NCBI GenBank assembly: GCA_033439795.1
Contig: JAUTDP010000004.1
Span: 3,038,001-3,102,000 of the forward strand
DNA from: Sordaria brevicollis
Taxonomy: Eukaryota; Ascomycota; Sordariomycetes; Sordariales; Sordariaceae
Length of the DNA stretch: 64,000 bases
Reading direction: 5' to 3'
This document shows, piece by piece, positions 10,917 through 22,792 of this stretch (its first letter is position 1; every line of letters starts with the position of its first letter). The notes beneath the pieces were generated by a model, which saw only the letters and a list, made by a program, of their open reading frames with translations, did not search any database and was not told where the DNA came from. The position numbers and the translations under genes were made by a program.

Positions 10917-13900
10917 GCGACTTGCTCACAACACCTTTCTTCGACAACTTGATACAAGAACTGCGCGAGAGCCATCGAGAATCATTCGGCGGCATCACAA
11001 CGGATTTCCAACTTCATGGTCTCCAATCAGCCCATGTTGACAAGGAGCTTCTGCAGTCTATGATCTAAGACTGAGGTTGAGCCAACGCCGCTTACCACGC
11101 AACTGTGCATTATCGAGCTATCGAACATGACAGCTGCGGTCTTCGAGACATCACCTCCAGTGCTGCCCATTGAGACCTGCAGAAGACAGCCGATCGAGTG
11201 TCATTGACACCCAACAAAAGCATCTCACGGCTATGTCAACTCTCGCCGAGGCTCAACATCATTCTCGGATGGCTCTTGCGCGGCTTTAGCACATGTTACT
11301 TGGCTTGATATTTTGGGATGTGACAGCACATTTTGGAGCGAACAAAAGGCGGTCCCCGGGGACATTGGTTCGGCGTTTATGATTTTGGGCTTATTATGAT
11401 ACCTGTTATTTGTTATTTCTTTTATTGGTTCAAGTTGTACGTTGCCTTTTTTTTTTTTGCAAAATGAAAAGGTATTCGTCGACAGAAAGGCATTATCTCT
11501 CGCAGTTTTCACGGACTTTTGCTTGCAACCCCCTTTGCGATACGACAACGAAACAAGCCAAGCATTGGCTGTATAACCAAAGTCATTTACACCAGAGATT
11601 TAGGGCCTATTCTTTCTCAGCTTGGCAAAGGATTGAGAACTCATGTAACATGGGACAATGAGGGCAAGAGTCCAATTTTTGCCCTTTTCCGATGCCGAGC
11701 CTTCGATATCGCACAGCACATCGATAGAAAGCTGAACAACGTCACTCAAGTCAGGAACGTGCAAGAGGAAGTAATGGCGGAAGAAATGCCCTGACAACAG
11801 CGGGGAGTTGTTGATTTGTTGTCTAACAGCCTGAACCTGCTGTGGATTTCGGGGACGGATGGATGCTGAGGTGGAGGGCAAGTTGAACGGATCCCCATGG
11901 GGGTGGGTGGCCAGGGCAGTGCCTCTGAGTGTTGTCCATCCGCTTGTTCCGACCACTCGCCAACAAAGCCATTCCAATCTCACCGCGCCGGTGCCGAATC
12001 TCCGACAACAGAAACGAGAAACCAGAAAGGGAAAATCAAGTTGCCGGGCTGTTTGGTGCGCGCGGTGAACTCGAGTCCCGATTTCCCGCTCCGATCCCCA
12101 CAATCGAATTTTGCGCCATCCTTAATGCATGGCGCTAGGTTTTCGAGAATGGATCCCCATCGCATTGGTGCTTAATCAAAAGCTTATCTCATTCATGGCC
12201 GGGACTCCGCTGTGATGATGCTACTGATTCAGGTAAAGCACTTTCGAAAGTGGAAATCATAGCAGACCTCTCTCAAAGGGAGTTGATCGACAAACTTTAC
12301 ACCACAAAATCGAAAAAGCCGCCTGGCCATGCTCAAAATACACATCAACCCTTGAAAGTTCGTTAGCGCGGTACTTATAGAAGCCTCTGTTAACATCTAT
12401 AGGCTGAGCCTACCGGAGTCTTGGAATAACAGCTTCTGGTTTGTTATTGCCCCTTGTGAATGGAGTCAAGTTTTGGTGGTTGTGTGTGGGACACCAGCAA
12501 CTGTCGGTCTTGGCTGGCCTTTGCAATGGTTTGGACCAATGAGCAGCTTTAAAGCCCTTGTCTTTCCCTTGTCCTCTCCGTCATTAAAGATAGTGCAAGT
12601 CTGGCGCTAACAAACTTTTAAGCATTGATGTGTACACACGAATCCGCTGGCAACTGTTACTTAAACTTTGGACTGGATGAGACGACGTTGAACAAAAACA
12701 AATACCCCTGAAGTGCCGAGACTTCGGGTACGGTACACAAATGCACAGCAAGCCGTTCGGTTTCTTGGCTATCGTAACGTTCGAATGCGCCGGCCATTGA
12801 GAAGGGAGTGACGATTATAAGACGATCCTGCGCCCAGCCTATCCTCGTCCGACCTATCGTACATGTAGTGTACAGATCCTCCTCAGATTCTGCCAAGTTG
12901 TCTCTCGGTCCTGCCTTTCGACATCAGATAACTGATCAGTTTTGAACTGATCAGTTTTAAGCTTTTCCCTTTTGATACTACACTTGGCCCTTGGCTCTGC
13001 TGCGCCTCTGTTCCAATACTTCTCTTAGCTTCGGTAATTCCTGAATCGACCCAAGGCAAATCGGTGTCGAAAGAGGTGTGAATATCTCTCTGTTGCTGCC
13101 AAGCCAAGCCACATACCATCTGGAATTTTGCAGATGTTGCAAATTGCCTGCCGTGGTGCCCTCTGATGAACGACACAGCGGGAAGCCATTCAGAAGATAA
13201 CGTACAGTGCACGATCAGAGTTGCAATACCGGATGCTTCTTGGGCGCACATACCTTATCATACCTTCCATACGTAGGTACGCGGTTCAGTACAGGCAGCG
13301 AACGGTGAATTGATGTTCGACACGTTAACAAACAGCATCTGTAGCCCTTCATCCTATCACATGGTAAAGTCATGAATGTTGTGCCTGGAGGGATCTCCAA
13401 AGATCAGTGACGAACCAGCTCTTGGCTGAAGCTGAGCGATGGAACGCCAAAAACGACCAAGCGTCCACTTTCACGCCCGATGTGTACATTGGGCCCGAGA
13501 TCGGAATCGGAATCCTACAAAGTCCCTACGTGCATGTCGAGCTTCCATCCTCCAGCATCCTCGATGCTGGCGATAGCGATAAGGAACTGTCTGTTTGATC
13601 AAAATTCCCGGACAGGTAGGCCGCACGTGGTTTCCCGGCGCTAAGTCTCAAAGGGCTCCAGTTGACTTTCATCGGATCCGGCGGTCGGTGTGGCATTCCA
13701 TTTCATCTGAATTCAATCAAGATGCTCTTTGAGCTGTGACAAGATCAACGCCTGTCAACAGTTGCTTCCGAAGAATGAAAGCCTTATCAAAAATTAACTG
13801 GGCGCCGTCAGTTGTCGATAAGGCAGGTAGTGCGTGATGATCTCATTGATTTGACGCAGGACAGACCCCTGTAAACTGCAAAAGTTGAGGTAGCAAAGGC

Positions 13901-15563
13901 TTGTGCCGGGGTTTGAGTCGATTGACAGGAAACAATTTGAACCTACTTCACTCAAGAGTCGAGGAAGGTTTATTCCTATCGCTCCAGAACCTAGTGAGGC
14001 TCCCACTTCGTGATAACGGCGCGAAACGCGCCAGAACCTGTGACCGGTAGGTATCCAAGGCGGTTGAATGCTGGGAGGTTGGTTGTTGGAAGTTTGAAAC
14101 ACCCATAGCCCTGTAGCTCAAAGCCGCCAACTGGAAGATCGGCTCCGGCACTTGTGATGCTGCGCTGTTCGTGGATCACTGGTTGGTTCCTGTGGGCTTG
14201 ATGCCCCTTGCTTAAAAGAGATCCCGTGGCCAAATCTTCAAGCCTTCGGTTAGAGCCCACCGCCGCTCTTTTTGACAGCCGGAGAATGCTCAACTTCATG
14301 TCGAAACCCCAAGACTGGACGGTCAGGGAAGATGGGCAGATAGGGCACATAAAAGAGGTATGGATTGGATGTGGTCCGGGTTGCGCCAACGCACATTGCC
14401 TGTGACTCCAAAAAAATCCATGCTTTTTACAATTGTTGCCCGCTGCGAACGGGAGGCGGAGGCAAGAGGCCCTGGCCTGTCCCCCGCTGGAGTCAGCCCT
14501 GTCATTCCATGAACAGAACAGCACGCCCCAGGGCTTCATTCAAAGGGTCGGGCCGTGGGCTGCTCCTGCTTTCGATCATTGTGATGATGGCCTTAAACCC
14601 GCCGGCCAGCCTTTCGGTCTTTCCTTGATTCTTCCGAGCCTTTTAACCAGGCCTGTCCCGCCTTCTACAATTCTCATCCATCCATCTTTCCTTCTTTCAT
14701 TCCTCTTCAACCCATCTTCGTCTGTCTGTCGCCTACCGTGACCAGGGCACATCTGGGACCTGGAGGGGATTCCTGCAAGCTTCGACCGCGACAACAAACA
14801 TGCCGCTTCCTTTAGCGGGACAAGGTGAGACTCGTTGCTTTCTTTCACCTGTCAACTCATATTTTGGCTGTTTACATCGATAAGCCTCAAACACTCTCAC
14901 GCCCCCGTGTCTTGTGGATTGTCTATGCTCCCATCCTCCGATTCCTGTGCTCCCCCAGCTCTCTCTCAGCTCCATTCCGTACCCTTGTCCACCCGGCGAA
15001 TAAGGTACCTCTCATGGGTGGGCATCGCCAGTGGTTGCATCACCAGGCCACCTAAACCCGCTATTTCTACTCGCCTATTTCCCCATGTAATTCTGGTCCA
15101 TCCAGCGCGGGAACTCATTCAGCGAGAGAGAACCCCTGGTGGCAAAATCACTGCACCCATCTCGCGGCCACGCAAGCTTTCCATCCTCGTGCGTTGTCTA
15201 GATGCTGCCTGGTCATGCTTGGGAACTCCGTTTGAATCAGTTATTTGAAGATTACGCCCCTCTTCGTCCTGCCCACTGTTGGCTGCCTCCTGACCTGTGC
15301 TGTACCATTTTTGCCTCAATTTAGCCTTCTTCAAGAACATAATTCTCCTATACTACACACTCCCGACATGCCCTCGTTTAGTTGTTGAAGTTACCATTTT
15401 CTCTCACCTGTAACATATCGCGGGAGCTCCCTCATCGTAGAGGTGCCCGATAGACCTTATCGATTTCTCCACTTTCTGCTGTATATCGTCATCCTCATCC
15501 TCCCGCACTCGTTCCAACGAACAACCCATTCTTTGGGCCTACCACGCCCAAACTTCTTGAAAG
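10917..15563. other. Gene-poor stretch before the 424-aa protein gene
   Basis: About 4.6 kb in which I support no gene. It starts with the 3' region of the small protein gene. The last part, about 14590-15560, is strongly CT rich (runs of CTTTCTTCATTCCTC type) and is probably the promoter and long leader of the gene at 15564, possibly with a leader intron near the GTGAGA at about 14824. Short frames at 11600-12103 (-) and 13407-13598 (+) were examined and not accepted. No transposon ends or RNA gene were recognised. Confidence 0.45.
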
Positions 15564-16838
15564 ATGCCACCTATTAACCACGCTGCTGCTATCGCCTCAG
15601 TTGGCATCATTGCCGTATCGGTCGCCGCCGTAGCTGCGATAGCCATTTACGAGTCTCCCGAGGTGAGACGCCGAGTCAACGACCTCCGCCAACGCATCGC
15701 CGTTGCCTTTCAAGGCTGGGATGACGAGTTCGAAGATGATCCTCGATACCGCAATAATCCTCGTTTCAATCGTCCCGAAGACGCACACGGTTTCTACCAG
15801 TCTCGTGCGGATGTCGGCGTCGATGCCGACGAGGAAACCAAACGAAGGCAACGAGAAGAACTCATGTACTGGAATGCCAAGCGGGCCGAGATGATGAGGG
15901 AAGCCTGCGGCGATTCTTCTTCAACCACACACCAACGACCAACATCTTCTACTACCCGCGGCTCGAGCTTTGACGATTTCCTTAGTGAGGACACGGCAGC
16001 TGGACCTGGGACGTTTGTTTATAACACGGGCGCCGATGTTAGGGGTTCTGAGAATGATGCGCTGAGACGTCGTGGAACCGGCCGTGCCGCCGCCCCCGCT
16101 GGTGTCCGAGGATTGACTGCTGCCATGGTTCTGGATCCCTTCAGTGACGAGTTCGGTATCGAGTTGGACGAACGCATCAGCATGGTCGACGAGGAAACCC
16201 GCCTCATGGCCCCTAGCCAGGACGAGGCGGTATCGGATCATAGGTCAGACATCTACAACGCTACCCCTACCGGTCTCCAATCTCCCGTTTCTCGCACCCT
16301 TTCGCCCGTACCCAGAGTCGCTGTTCCTGCTGCTCCTGGTGAGCTCTTGTTCGACTTCGACGCACAGTCACAGTCAGAAGCCGCCGTCACTGCGTCCGAG
16401 AACAACAACCACGAGCGGTCCGGAGCCCCGACCCCTACCACGGCCCGCAGCACGACCAACACTCTTGAGCGTGACTTGAATGAGGATGAGTACATGACTG
16501 CTGGGCAGGAAGACCGTTCGACGGCTTATTCTTCGATTCAAGAGTGGGCTCAAGGCTCATCTGGAAACCCCGGCTTTTACTCGCCTCTGCCTGTCACCCC
16601 GACTGAGCCCATGTCTGAAGCCGAGATGGTAAGCGTTGGGCAGCTCACACCTGCGGATACCATGTCCCTGGCGGATTCTGGAGAGCACATCGAAAACTTC
16701 GATGCCGTTTCTTCCAGGGCCGGGGATTTTGATGACATGAGCGACAGCGATGATGGAATTGCCACTCCTGGCAGTTGGTCAGACGTGGGCAGCGTTATCA
16801 GCGAAGATGAGGCTGCCCGTCAACCACAGCACGCTTAA
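15564..16838 (+). CDS. Single-pass membrane protein of unknown function (424 aa)
   Basis: One uninterrupted frame from ATG 15564 to TAA 16836-16838. Residues about 7-29 are a hydrophobic, Ala/Ile/Val-rich helix close to the N-terminus, followed by a basic stretch (EVRRRVNDLRQR). This reads as a signal anchor holding a long tail on the cytosolic side. Residues 50-115 hold Asp/Glu- and Arg-rich segments with helical character. The rest is acidic, Ser/Thr/Pro-rich and probably disordered, with a motif SWSDVGSVISEDE near the end. I know no function. The anchor suggests ER, mitochondrial outer membrane or vesicle surface, but nothing decides between them. The preceding CT-rich leader supports the start. 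Function is unknown, but that it is coding is clear from length and composition. Confidence 0.85.
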   Translation: MPPINHAAAIASVGIIAVSVAAVAAIAIYESPEVRRRVNDLRQRIAVAFQGWDDEFEDDPRYRNNPRFNRPEDAHGFYQSRADVGVDADEETKRRQREELMYWNAKRAEMMREACGDSSSTTHQRPTSSTTRGSSFDDFLSEDTAAGPGTFVYNTGADVRGSENDALRRRGTGRAAAPAGVRGLTAAMVLDPFSDEFGIELDERISMVDEETRLMAPSQDEAVSDHRSDIYNATPTGLQSPVSRTLSPVPRVAVPAAPGELLFDFDAQSQSEAAVTASENNNHERSGAPTPTTARSTTNTLERDLNEDEYMTAGQEDRSTAYSSIQEWAQGSSGNPGFYSPLPVTPTEPMSEAEMVSVGQLTPADTMSLADSGEHIENFDAVSSRAGDFDDMSDSDDGIATPGSWSDVGSVISEDEAARQPQHA

Positions 16839-17297
16839 TTCGTCGACATTTGGTAACGTACCGGGCGCCATGTACCACATCTGATTCCGGAACTTCACAC
16901 GCATGGTCATCATTCTATCGGCATCTGGGCTCGGCGTTCTACTGGTTCTACTTACTATTCGTGTACGGTGTCATGAGCATAAGAGGGGGATTTCCTTGGG
17001 TTTGGGTAATGGTGGTTGGACAACAGTACAATGGAGAAGGTCTTTCGAAGTAGGCCTCACGGATATTAAGCAATCTGTGATGTGTTGGGCACACTGTCTA
17101 AGAACATCAAGAGTATTGATAACGATCAAAGTCACATCAATGGCTGTACAATGCCGCATTCAGGACAGGCGATCATCGTCATATACTAATAGCTGGAAAC
17201 AAACGCTATGTAACTCTACGCTCAATCCTAAATACGTCGCTAACGTGTGATTTGCATCGCTTTCCTCCCGATTCTGCCGATCAAAACCCATTGCAAC
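16839..17297. other. Space between two convergent genes
   Basis: About 460 bases holding the 3' regions of the 424-aa protein gene and of the peptidase gene on the opposite strand. No supported feature inside. Confidence 0.6.
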
Positions 17298-18373
17298 TCA
17301 TTTGGACTCGTCCTCATCATCGCCACCAACGCTTGCACAGTACTCACACCACAGATCTTTGACCCCCTGCCCAAGAAGACCAACCCAGAATTCATCTTCC
17401 TGATACTCCCTCGTGCTCCTCAACCTCTCATTGATACGCCTCACCGTCCCTTCACCGAAACTCCCCTCAAGGTACTGCAAAAAGTATGCCGTATGCTGGT
17501 ACCCCTTATCCCACGGGTCATCGAGTTTCACCTCTCTCTTCCAGTGCGGCGGGCTCAAGTCGCAGTTGAGCCGTACCCAGTCGGCGATTCCTTCAATCAA
17601 GCCGCCGGGTGCAGTTCCGTGGGCGTCCCATTGGTAGCAGTGGACAAGCTCGTGGGTGAGCACTCCCGTGAGTTCGGCAGGGAGGCGCGATGGTGGGGAC
17701 GATGGGATGTGGGCGGCGATGTAAGAGAGGGAGAAGTGGATTTCTTTGTGGTCGGAGTCGAGGTCGGTCTTTGTAAACGTTTTTAAAGTAAGTTTTGGGC
17801 TTTTGGCTTTGGCTTAGTTTTGCCTAGAATCGGAAGAAGAGAAACGGGGTGGTGGGTGTATCATATCACAGACTGATGAGAGTAAACGAACGAAAATAAC
17901 ACAAGAATAACGAAAGGATATTCATGGCTTAAGGGTGTCAAGAATGATGCTAATCGAAGTGGGAGGAAGTGTAAAGTACGAACCCCAGTCGTATAAGCCA
18001 CCCCGCCCATATCCCTCAAGATCACCGTCACCGACCGAGTAGGCGGACAGCTTGTGTGCTTATCGGCTGCCGACCTGTACAAAAGCCGCTGTACGTTCTT
18101 GACAGCGTCCGACAAGATTGTGGCTGCGTTGACGGCTCCGAGGAACTTGGAGGCGCCCGGGTGGTTGAGGTCGCGGATCTCAAGGCGGAGTTTGGGGTGG
18201 GGAAATTTGAATCCTTCACGGTCACGGTCATCATCATGCCCTTGAGAAGTCTGGTCTGATTCATCAAGGGCTGGCTGTTCTGGGTTTGGCTGAACCGGAA
18301 CGGCACTGGGAGTCGGCGCGGCCGGTGACAACTCGGGCTCGGGAGGAATCTGTGAGCGGATGGTCATGGTCAT
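17298..18373 (-). CDS. Basic-secretory-protein-family zinc metallopeptidase
   Basis: Two exons: 18373-17984 (130 codons) and 17768-17298 (157 codons with stop), giving 286 aa. The 215-bp intron (GTTCGT..CAAAG) is phase 0 and joins GGVAYTTG to TDLDSDHKEIHFSLSYI, the expected run for the plant/bacterial 'BSP' peptidase family (Pfam PF04450). Residues 169-173 are HELVH, an HExxH zinc site, followed by CYQWDAHGTAPGGLIEGIADW; the later Glu and Asp may help form the site. The first 55 residues are Pro/Glu/Asp rich and disordered, and no signal peptide precedes the domain although the family name implies secretion. A second ATG two codons in (18367) is equally possible as start. The substrate is unknown. 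The acceptor AAAG is weak, so the intron boundary is supported mainly by family continuity. It shares its upstream region with STU1. Confidence 0.8.
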
Positions 18374-19336
18374 GGTGAAGGACAACGAATGCGTAAACGG
18401 TTTGTCAAGAGAGCATGTACGCAACGGGGAGTTAAGGATGTTGCTGGTTTGGTGATGGGCCTCAGCTGAACGGTGAACCCGGACTCGCAGGGTGAGACGG
18501 CCCCCTGCCCGTGGTGCCTCGGGAGCTTCCGAGCTTCGGCCCCGCCCTGACCCGAAAGTTTGGGGGGGGGAGTCCCTCGTGGAGGGCGGGGCAAGCAGGG
18601 AGGGCTTGCCGCTGCGACAGTGGGCAAATCTGTGGTGCAAGGGCAACTGTGGGCAGGCTCGGCAGACGGGACAGAGAGCTGGCAGGCTGGCAGGCTGGCA
18701 AAAACGAAGAGGCCCTTGTTTGGCGCAGACGAGGGGGCGCGCCTGGGGAAATTGGGGAAATTTCACAAGGACCTGGCCCCGTTTCTGACGAATCCACGCT
18801 TCGATCCACGGCCCACACGTGCACGATTACATACCTGTCCATCATTTTGTTATTCGAAGGGGTCCATGGTATTCCATGCCTATCTTACCAAACACAGAAA
18901 GCAGGGGGGAATATCTTTCTACCTACCATCACCACTCACACCACGATCGCAACCCGGACTTCAACCTTTTACTAGTCATTAAGAGACGACCCCTATCGTC
19001 TTCGTCGTTTGCTTCTACGCCCTATAACAGACGCCTTTTCCTGGTCGCGCGACTCGTTTTTTTTTTTTTTCTTTTTTTTCTGACAAATTGAAACGACAAC
19101 CTTCGGTCCCACGCGCGCCACTCCTTTCCCGCCTGCACGAGTTGTTTACTGATAGCTCGGGCTTGTGCAACCCATCGATCTTCCTCCTGTTTACTCTTCC
19201 GCCCCCTCTCTCGACCTATCGTCGCCTCCGTCCCGTTCCCTCGCATCACGCGACCGAGTTCGATTTCGACAGCATCGCACATCCCAGGCGATTTTGACGC
19301 GAAAACGTTATAGCCGCTACCTCTTTGTCGGAGGGA
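18374..19336. promoter_or_regulatory. Shared divergent upstream region of the peptidase gene and STU1
   Basis: About 960 bases between two divergent start codons. The right part has long T tracts (a T14 run near 19052 and a second T-rich run) and CT-rich DNA, the usual fungal leader type, close to the STU1 start. A GC-rich stretch near 18545-18560 has a run of G. No gene is supported here. Confidence 0.5.
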
Positions 19337-22300
19337 ATGGCGGAACGAATCACTGACGAGCAGGTTGCTGACCTGCTCGCAATCCTGCGCACCGATGCCT
19401 CTGTCGATGCCAAAGCCAACCGAATCACCACCGTGAAGGCGAGCATCAAGCAACATAATGTCCCCACCACATGCTTTGCGCCTCTTTTCGAAGCGCTGCA
19501 TATCGCCTCGACCGCACAACATCCCATTCTCGTTAATGCCGGATTCACTACGCTCAACCACCTGCTTGCTCGCTTGGCCAGACAGGATCCCAAGTTCCTG
19601 AGCAAGGAGGCACCGCACACACTCTCAGTTATTGTCGAGAAGCTTGGCGACCAAAAGGACAAGCTTCGTCAAATTGCCCTTCAGGGATTGACAACCCTCT
19701 ACAAGGTCGCGCCCGTCGACGTCGAGCGCTCTGTGCGCAACATTGCCATGGTTGGCAAGAACCCGAGGGCGAAGGAGATGAGCATGCACTGGCTATTACA
19801 GACGCACCAAGAGCAGGGCTTACAGTTTCGAGGCTACGTTCCTACTTTGATGGAGCTTCTCGAAGACGCCGATGGATCAGTCCGCGACGTTGCTAAGACC
19901 ACCGTCATTGAGCTCTTCAAAACTGCGCCCAATGCCGCCAAGTCGGATCTGAAGAGGCAGCTCAAGAATTTCAAGGTCAGACCTGCAATCGAGCAAGCAA
20001 TTGTGAAGGAACTCAACAACCCGGCCTCTTCCGTTTCCTCTCAGCAGAATGATATGATGGATTTGGACGAGCCAGTTGTGTCCACTCGCGCCCCTGCGCC
20101 CGCCCCTATACGAACTAATTTGTCCGCCAGCGTACCGTCTCTCTCATCCGAGCGTCCGCTTACGCCAGGATTAGATAGCCGGGCCGAGCCGGTTGAAGCA
20201 CAGTATGTGAATACACAGCGCGAGCTGGACGATATGTTCAGAGATATGCACATGTACTTCGATGGAAGGGAGACAGAACAGAACTGGCTGAAGCGGGAGG
20301 AAAGCATGACCAAACTGAGAAGGCTTATTGCTGGCAATGCTGTCTCGGACTTTCACGATTCTTTCCTCTCTGCGCTTCGGCAACTGCTCGATGGCATCAT
20401 CAAAGCGGTCACCTCCCTCAGAACCAGTTTGTCCAAGGAAGGCTGCGCTCTTGTTCAAGATATTGCGACAGCTTATGGCCCAGGTATGGATCCTATGGTC
20501 GAAATTCTTATGCAGACCTTCGTCAAACTTTGCGCTGCCACGAAGAAGATCGCTTCCGCGCAAGCGAATGTCACAATCAACGTCATTCTTGGTAAGGTCA
20601 GCTATACCAACCGTCTTATGCAGCACATCTGGATGGCTTGTCAAGACAAGAACGTTCAGCCGAGGCTCTATGCCACCGAGTGGCTGAAAACGATGCTCAC
20701 CAAGATGGCCCATCACAAGAACCATGTGGAACACACCGGCGGTCTAGAACTGATCGAGAAGTGCCTCAAGAAGGGCCTTGGTGACGCGAACCCTGGCGTC
20801 AGAGAGAAGATGCGAGCTACATATTGGACTTTCTCGGGGATATGGCCGGCCCGGGCAACTGTCATCATGAACGACCTTGACCCGACCGCGCAAAAGTTGC
20901 TCCAAAAGGACCCGAATAACCCCAATGCTCACAGTAGGACTGAAGCAGGAGGAGCCCGCCCTGGCATGGGCCTCTCCAAAAGTGTTATGGGGGCTCCTAA
21001 GCCGAGCGTGCGCGATGCCATTATTGCCCAGAAGAGGGCCATGGCATCATCGAAGAACCAGCCGCCACGGCCTGGCTCAGCCATGGCTCATTTCTCTCCC
21101 GTGCCGACTCCGGGGGCCACAAGAATTGCATCGTCGACCTCCCAAGCATCAACTGCTTCAGCCACATCAGCGTCAGCTGTTCCGGCACCAACAAAATCGG
21201 CGTTTGGTACTAGCTCTGGAGGCCTTTCGGGAGCACCGATGCGCCCAGGAAGGAGGAGACCGGAAGCTCCTCGACCTGAAGTAGCTGCTCGACCGGCAAC
21301 GGCGGGTCCATATTCGGTTAGGGATGAAGTACCTCCTGCTGAGCCAACCAGCCCGCCTCCAAAACCTAGGGTCAAGACCGCCACGAGCCCGAAGACAACG
21401 ACACTTGTCATCTCTCCCAAGAAGGCGATCCCTAGGCCTCAACAAGGCCATTCTGCAAAAAATAGCGAGTCTGGCATTCCGGTTCCGGTTTCTGCTATTC
21501 AGAGTCCGACAAAGCCAGTTGGTCTTCTTTCTCCACGGTCACCTCTTGCGCCGGAGTCGCCTCGACTCCCCGTCATCACCTCGCCTTCAAGGGTTATGCC
21601 AGACCCTGCTCAGATACCGTTGCCCGAAAGCAGCCCGTCCAAAGATGAGGAGCTCTCGTTGGTAGTGCCCAGCACTGTACTGCAAACTCAGAAGACCCCA
21701 TTGCCTACAGTTGAGACGCAACAGCCGCAAATTTCAATAGCGCCCATCGAGGCCGTCGAGATCGTACCTGATAGCCCGTTCAGGTCTGTCCAAGTATATG
21801 AGGATCCATACACGGCAGGACAGTTTGAACCACAGTCCACTGCCTACACCGGTCCTGTATTGGAACCCAAGCCGGTAAACGAAGGTGCTGCCAATTTCCA
21901 GCAATCACAGCCGCCGTCGTACGATGGCGAGAACGGCATGGGCGAAATCCCCATACCATCTTCCCCAGAACGGGTCAGACAAAATTCGCGCCTTCTCGAC
22001 AGCGGCATTTCCAAAGTCAAGACCAAGTCCCTTGACGTCCACGGCTTCCGCAAACTACAGGGCATCATCCGCGATCCCAAGGGTGGAGGCGCCGGCGCCA
22101 TCTTCACCGACGACAAGTTCGGTGCCCTCCTCACGGGCCTCTTCGAATTCCTCGAGGCTTCCCCTGCCGACATCCCTCACATCCCCGCCGAGAAGCAGCA
22201 GGACGTCAAGGCCCAGATCCTGGCCACCATCAAGCTGCTTCTTAAGAAGATGCGCGACAACTTCCGCCCTCACGTCTCCCGGGGGCTCGAGAGTCTGCTG

Positions 22301-22792
22301 CGCGCTCGCGCCGCCTACGACAGCCGCTCACACATTGTCAGCGGCATGGAGCTGCTCGCCGATGAGCTCATCACCCTTGGTGACCCGACGGAAATCACCC
22401 TCGTGCTGGCCAAGACGCTCAGCGAAGCTCTCATCAATGATCAAGATGCTACTGCCGATGGACAGGACGCCCAGCGCTCTCTTAGTATGGGAATGCACGT
22501 CCTGAAAGAGGTCGTTGAGAGCAGCAGCTCATCGTCTTCAGCAGCGGCGACACCGTTCACGCCCACCGAGCAGGAGCTCGATACCCTCGCGGGGTTGGCG
22601 GCCAAGTGCCTGGAGAGCGCGGACAGCGCGGTGCGCATGGATGCGGTGCAGTTGTGCGTGGCGCTGCATGCGAAAGTGGGCGATCAGAGGTTTTGGGATG
22701 CGGTCAAGAGGGAGGGGGTGAGGGATGACCCCAAGAGTTTGATCACTTATTATATTGTTAGGAGGCAGAGGGAGGTTGGGGCTAATGCCTAG
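19337..22792 (+). CDS. STU1: CLASP-family microtubule plus-end protein Stu1
   Basis: A single frame of 1151 aa from ATG 19337. The in-frame TTG twelve bases upstream is not a credible eukaryotic start, and MAERITDEQVADLLAILR is the family's N-terminus. CLASP proteins bind microtubule plus ends and kinetochores and promote rescue and spindle stability. Residues 1-230 are helical repeats of a TOG-like domain (NVPTTCFAPLFEAL, then LEDADGSVRDVAKTTVIELF). Residues about 295-533 match the CLASP N-terminal domain (WLKREESMTKLRRL through ANPGVREKMRATYWTF). Residues 540-880 are Ser/Pro/Lys rich and disordered, with SGIP at 712-715, a possible SxIP-type EB1-binding site. Residues 930-1151 are a helical C-terminal domain ending in YIVRRQREVGANA. 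There is no intron. Confidence 0.93.
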   Translation: MAERITDEQVADLLAILRTDASVDAKANRITTVKASIKQHNVPTTCFAPLFEALHIASTAQHPILVNAGFTTLNHLLARLARQDPKFLSKEAPHTLSVIVEKLGDQKDKLRQIALQGLTTLYKVAPVDVERSVRNIAMVGKNPRAKEMSMHWLLQTHQEQGLQFRGYVPTLMELLEDADGSVRDVAKTTVIELFKTAPNAAKSDLKRQLKNFKVRPAIEQAIVKELNNPASSVSSQQNDMMDLDEPVVSTRAPAPAPIRTNLSASVPSLSSERPLTPGLDSRAEPVEAQYVNTQRELDDMFRDMHMYFDGRETEQNWLKREESMTKLRRLIAGNAVSDFHDSFLSALRQLLDGIIKAVTSLRTSLSKEGCALVQDIATAYGPGMDPMVEILMQTFVKLCAATKKIASAQANVTINVILGKVSYTNRLMQHIWMACQDKNVQPRLYATEWLKTMLTKMAHHKNHVEHTGGLELIEKCLKKGLGDANPGVREKMRATYWTFSGIWPARATVIMNDLDPTAQKLLQKDPNNPNAHSRTEAGGARPGMGLSKSVMGAPKPSVRDAIIAQKRAMASSKNQPPRPGSAMAHFSPVPTPGATRIASSTSQASTASATSASAVPAPTKSAFGTSSGGLSGAPMRPGRRRPEAPRPEVAARPATAGPYSVRDEVPPAEPTSPPPKPRVKTATSPKTTTLVISPKKAIPRPQQGHSAKNSESGIPVPVSAIQSPTKPVGLLSPRSPLAPESPRLPVITSPSRVMPDPAQIPLPESSPSKDEELSLVVPSTVLQTQKTPLPTVETQQPQISIAPIEAVEIVPDSPFRSVQVYEDPYTAGQFEPQSTAYTGPVLEPKPVNEGAANFQQSQPPSYDGENGMGEIPIPSSPERVRQNSRLLDSGISKVKTKSLDVHGFRKLQGIIRDPKGGGAGAIFTDDKFGALLTGLFEFLEASPADIPHIPAEKQQDVKAQILATIKLLLKKMRDNFRPHVSRGLESLLRARAAYDSRSHIVSGMELLADELITLGDPTEITLVLAKTLSEALINDQDATADGQDAQRSLSMGMHVLKEVVESSSSSSSAAATPFTPTEQELDTLAGLAAKCLESADSAVRMDAVQLCVALHAKVGDQRFWDAVKREGVRDDPKSLITYYIVRRQREVGANA

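Noticed and set aside
11600..12103. 167-aa minus-strand frame
   Set aside because: No family resemblance, mixed low-complexity content, and several competing frames on both strands at the same place.
13407..13598. 63-aa plus-strand frame with rather protein-like content
   Set aside because: Begins with GTG only, has no ATG, no clear upstream exon and no recognised family. Kept out for lack of support.
19325..19336. Upstream TTG as the start of STU1 (and a TTG at 28314 for the DUF676 gene)
   Set aside because: Non-ATG starts are not expected here, and the ATGs at 19337 and 28392 begin the conserved N-termini.
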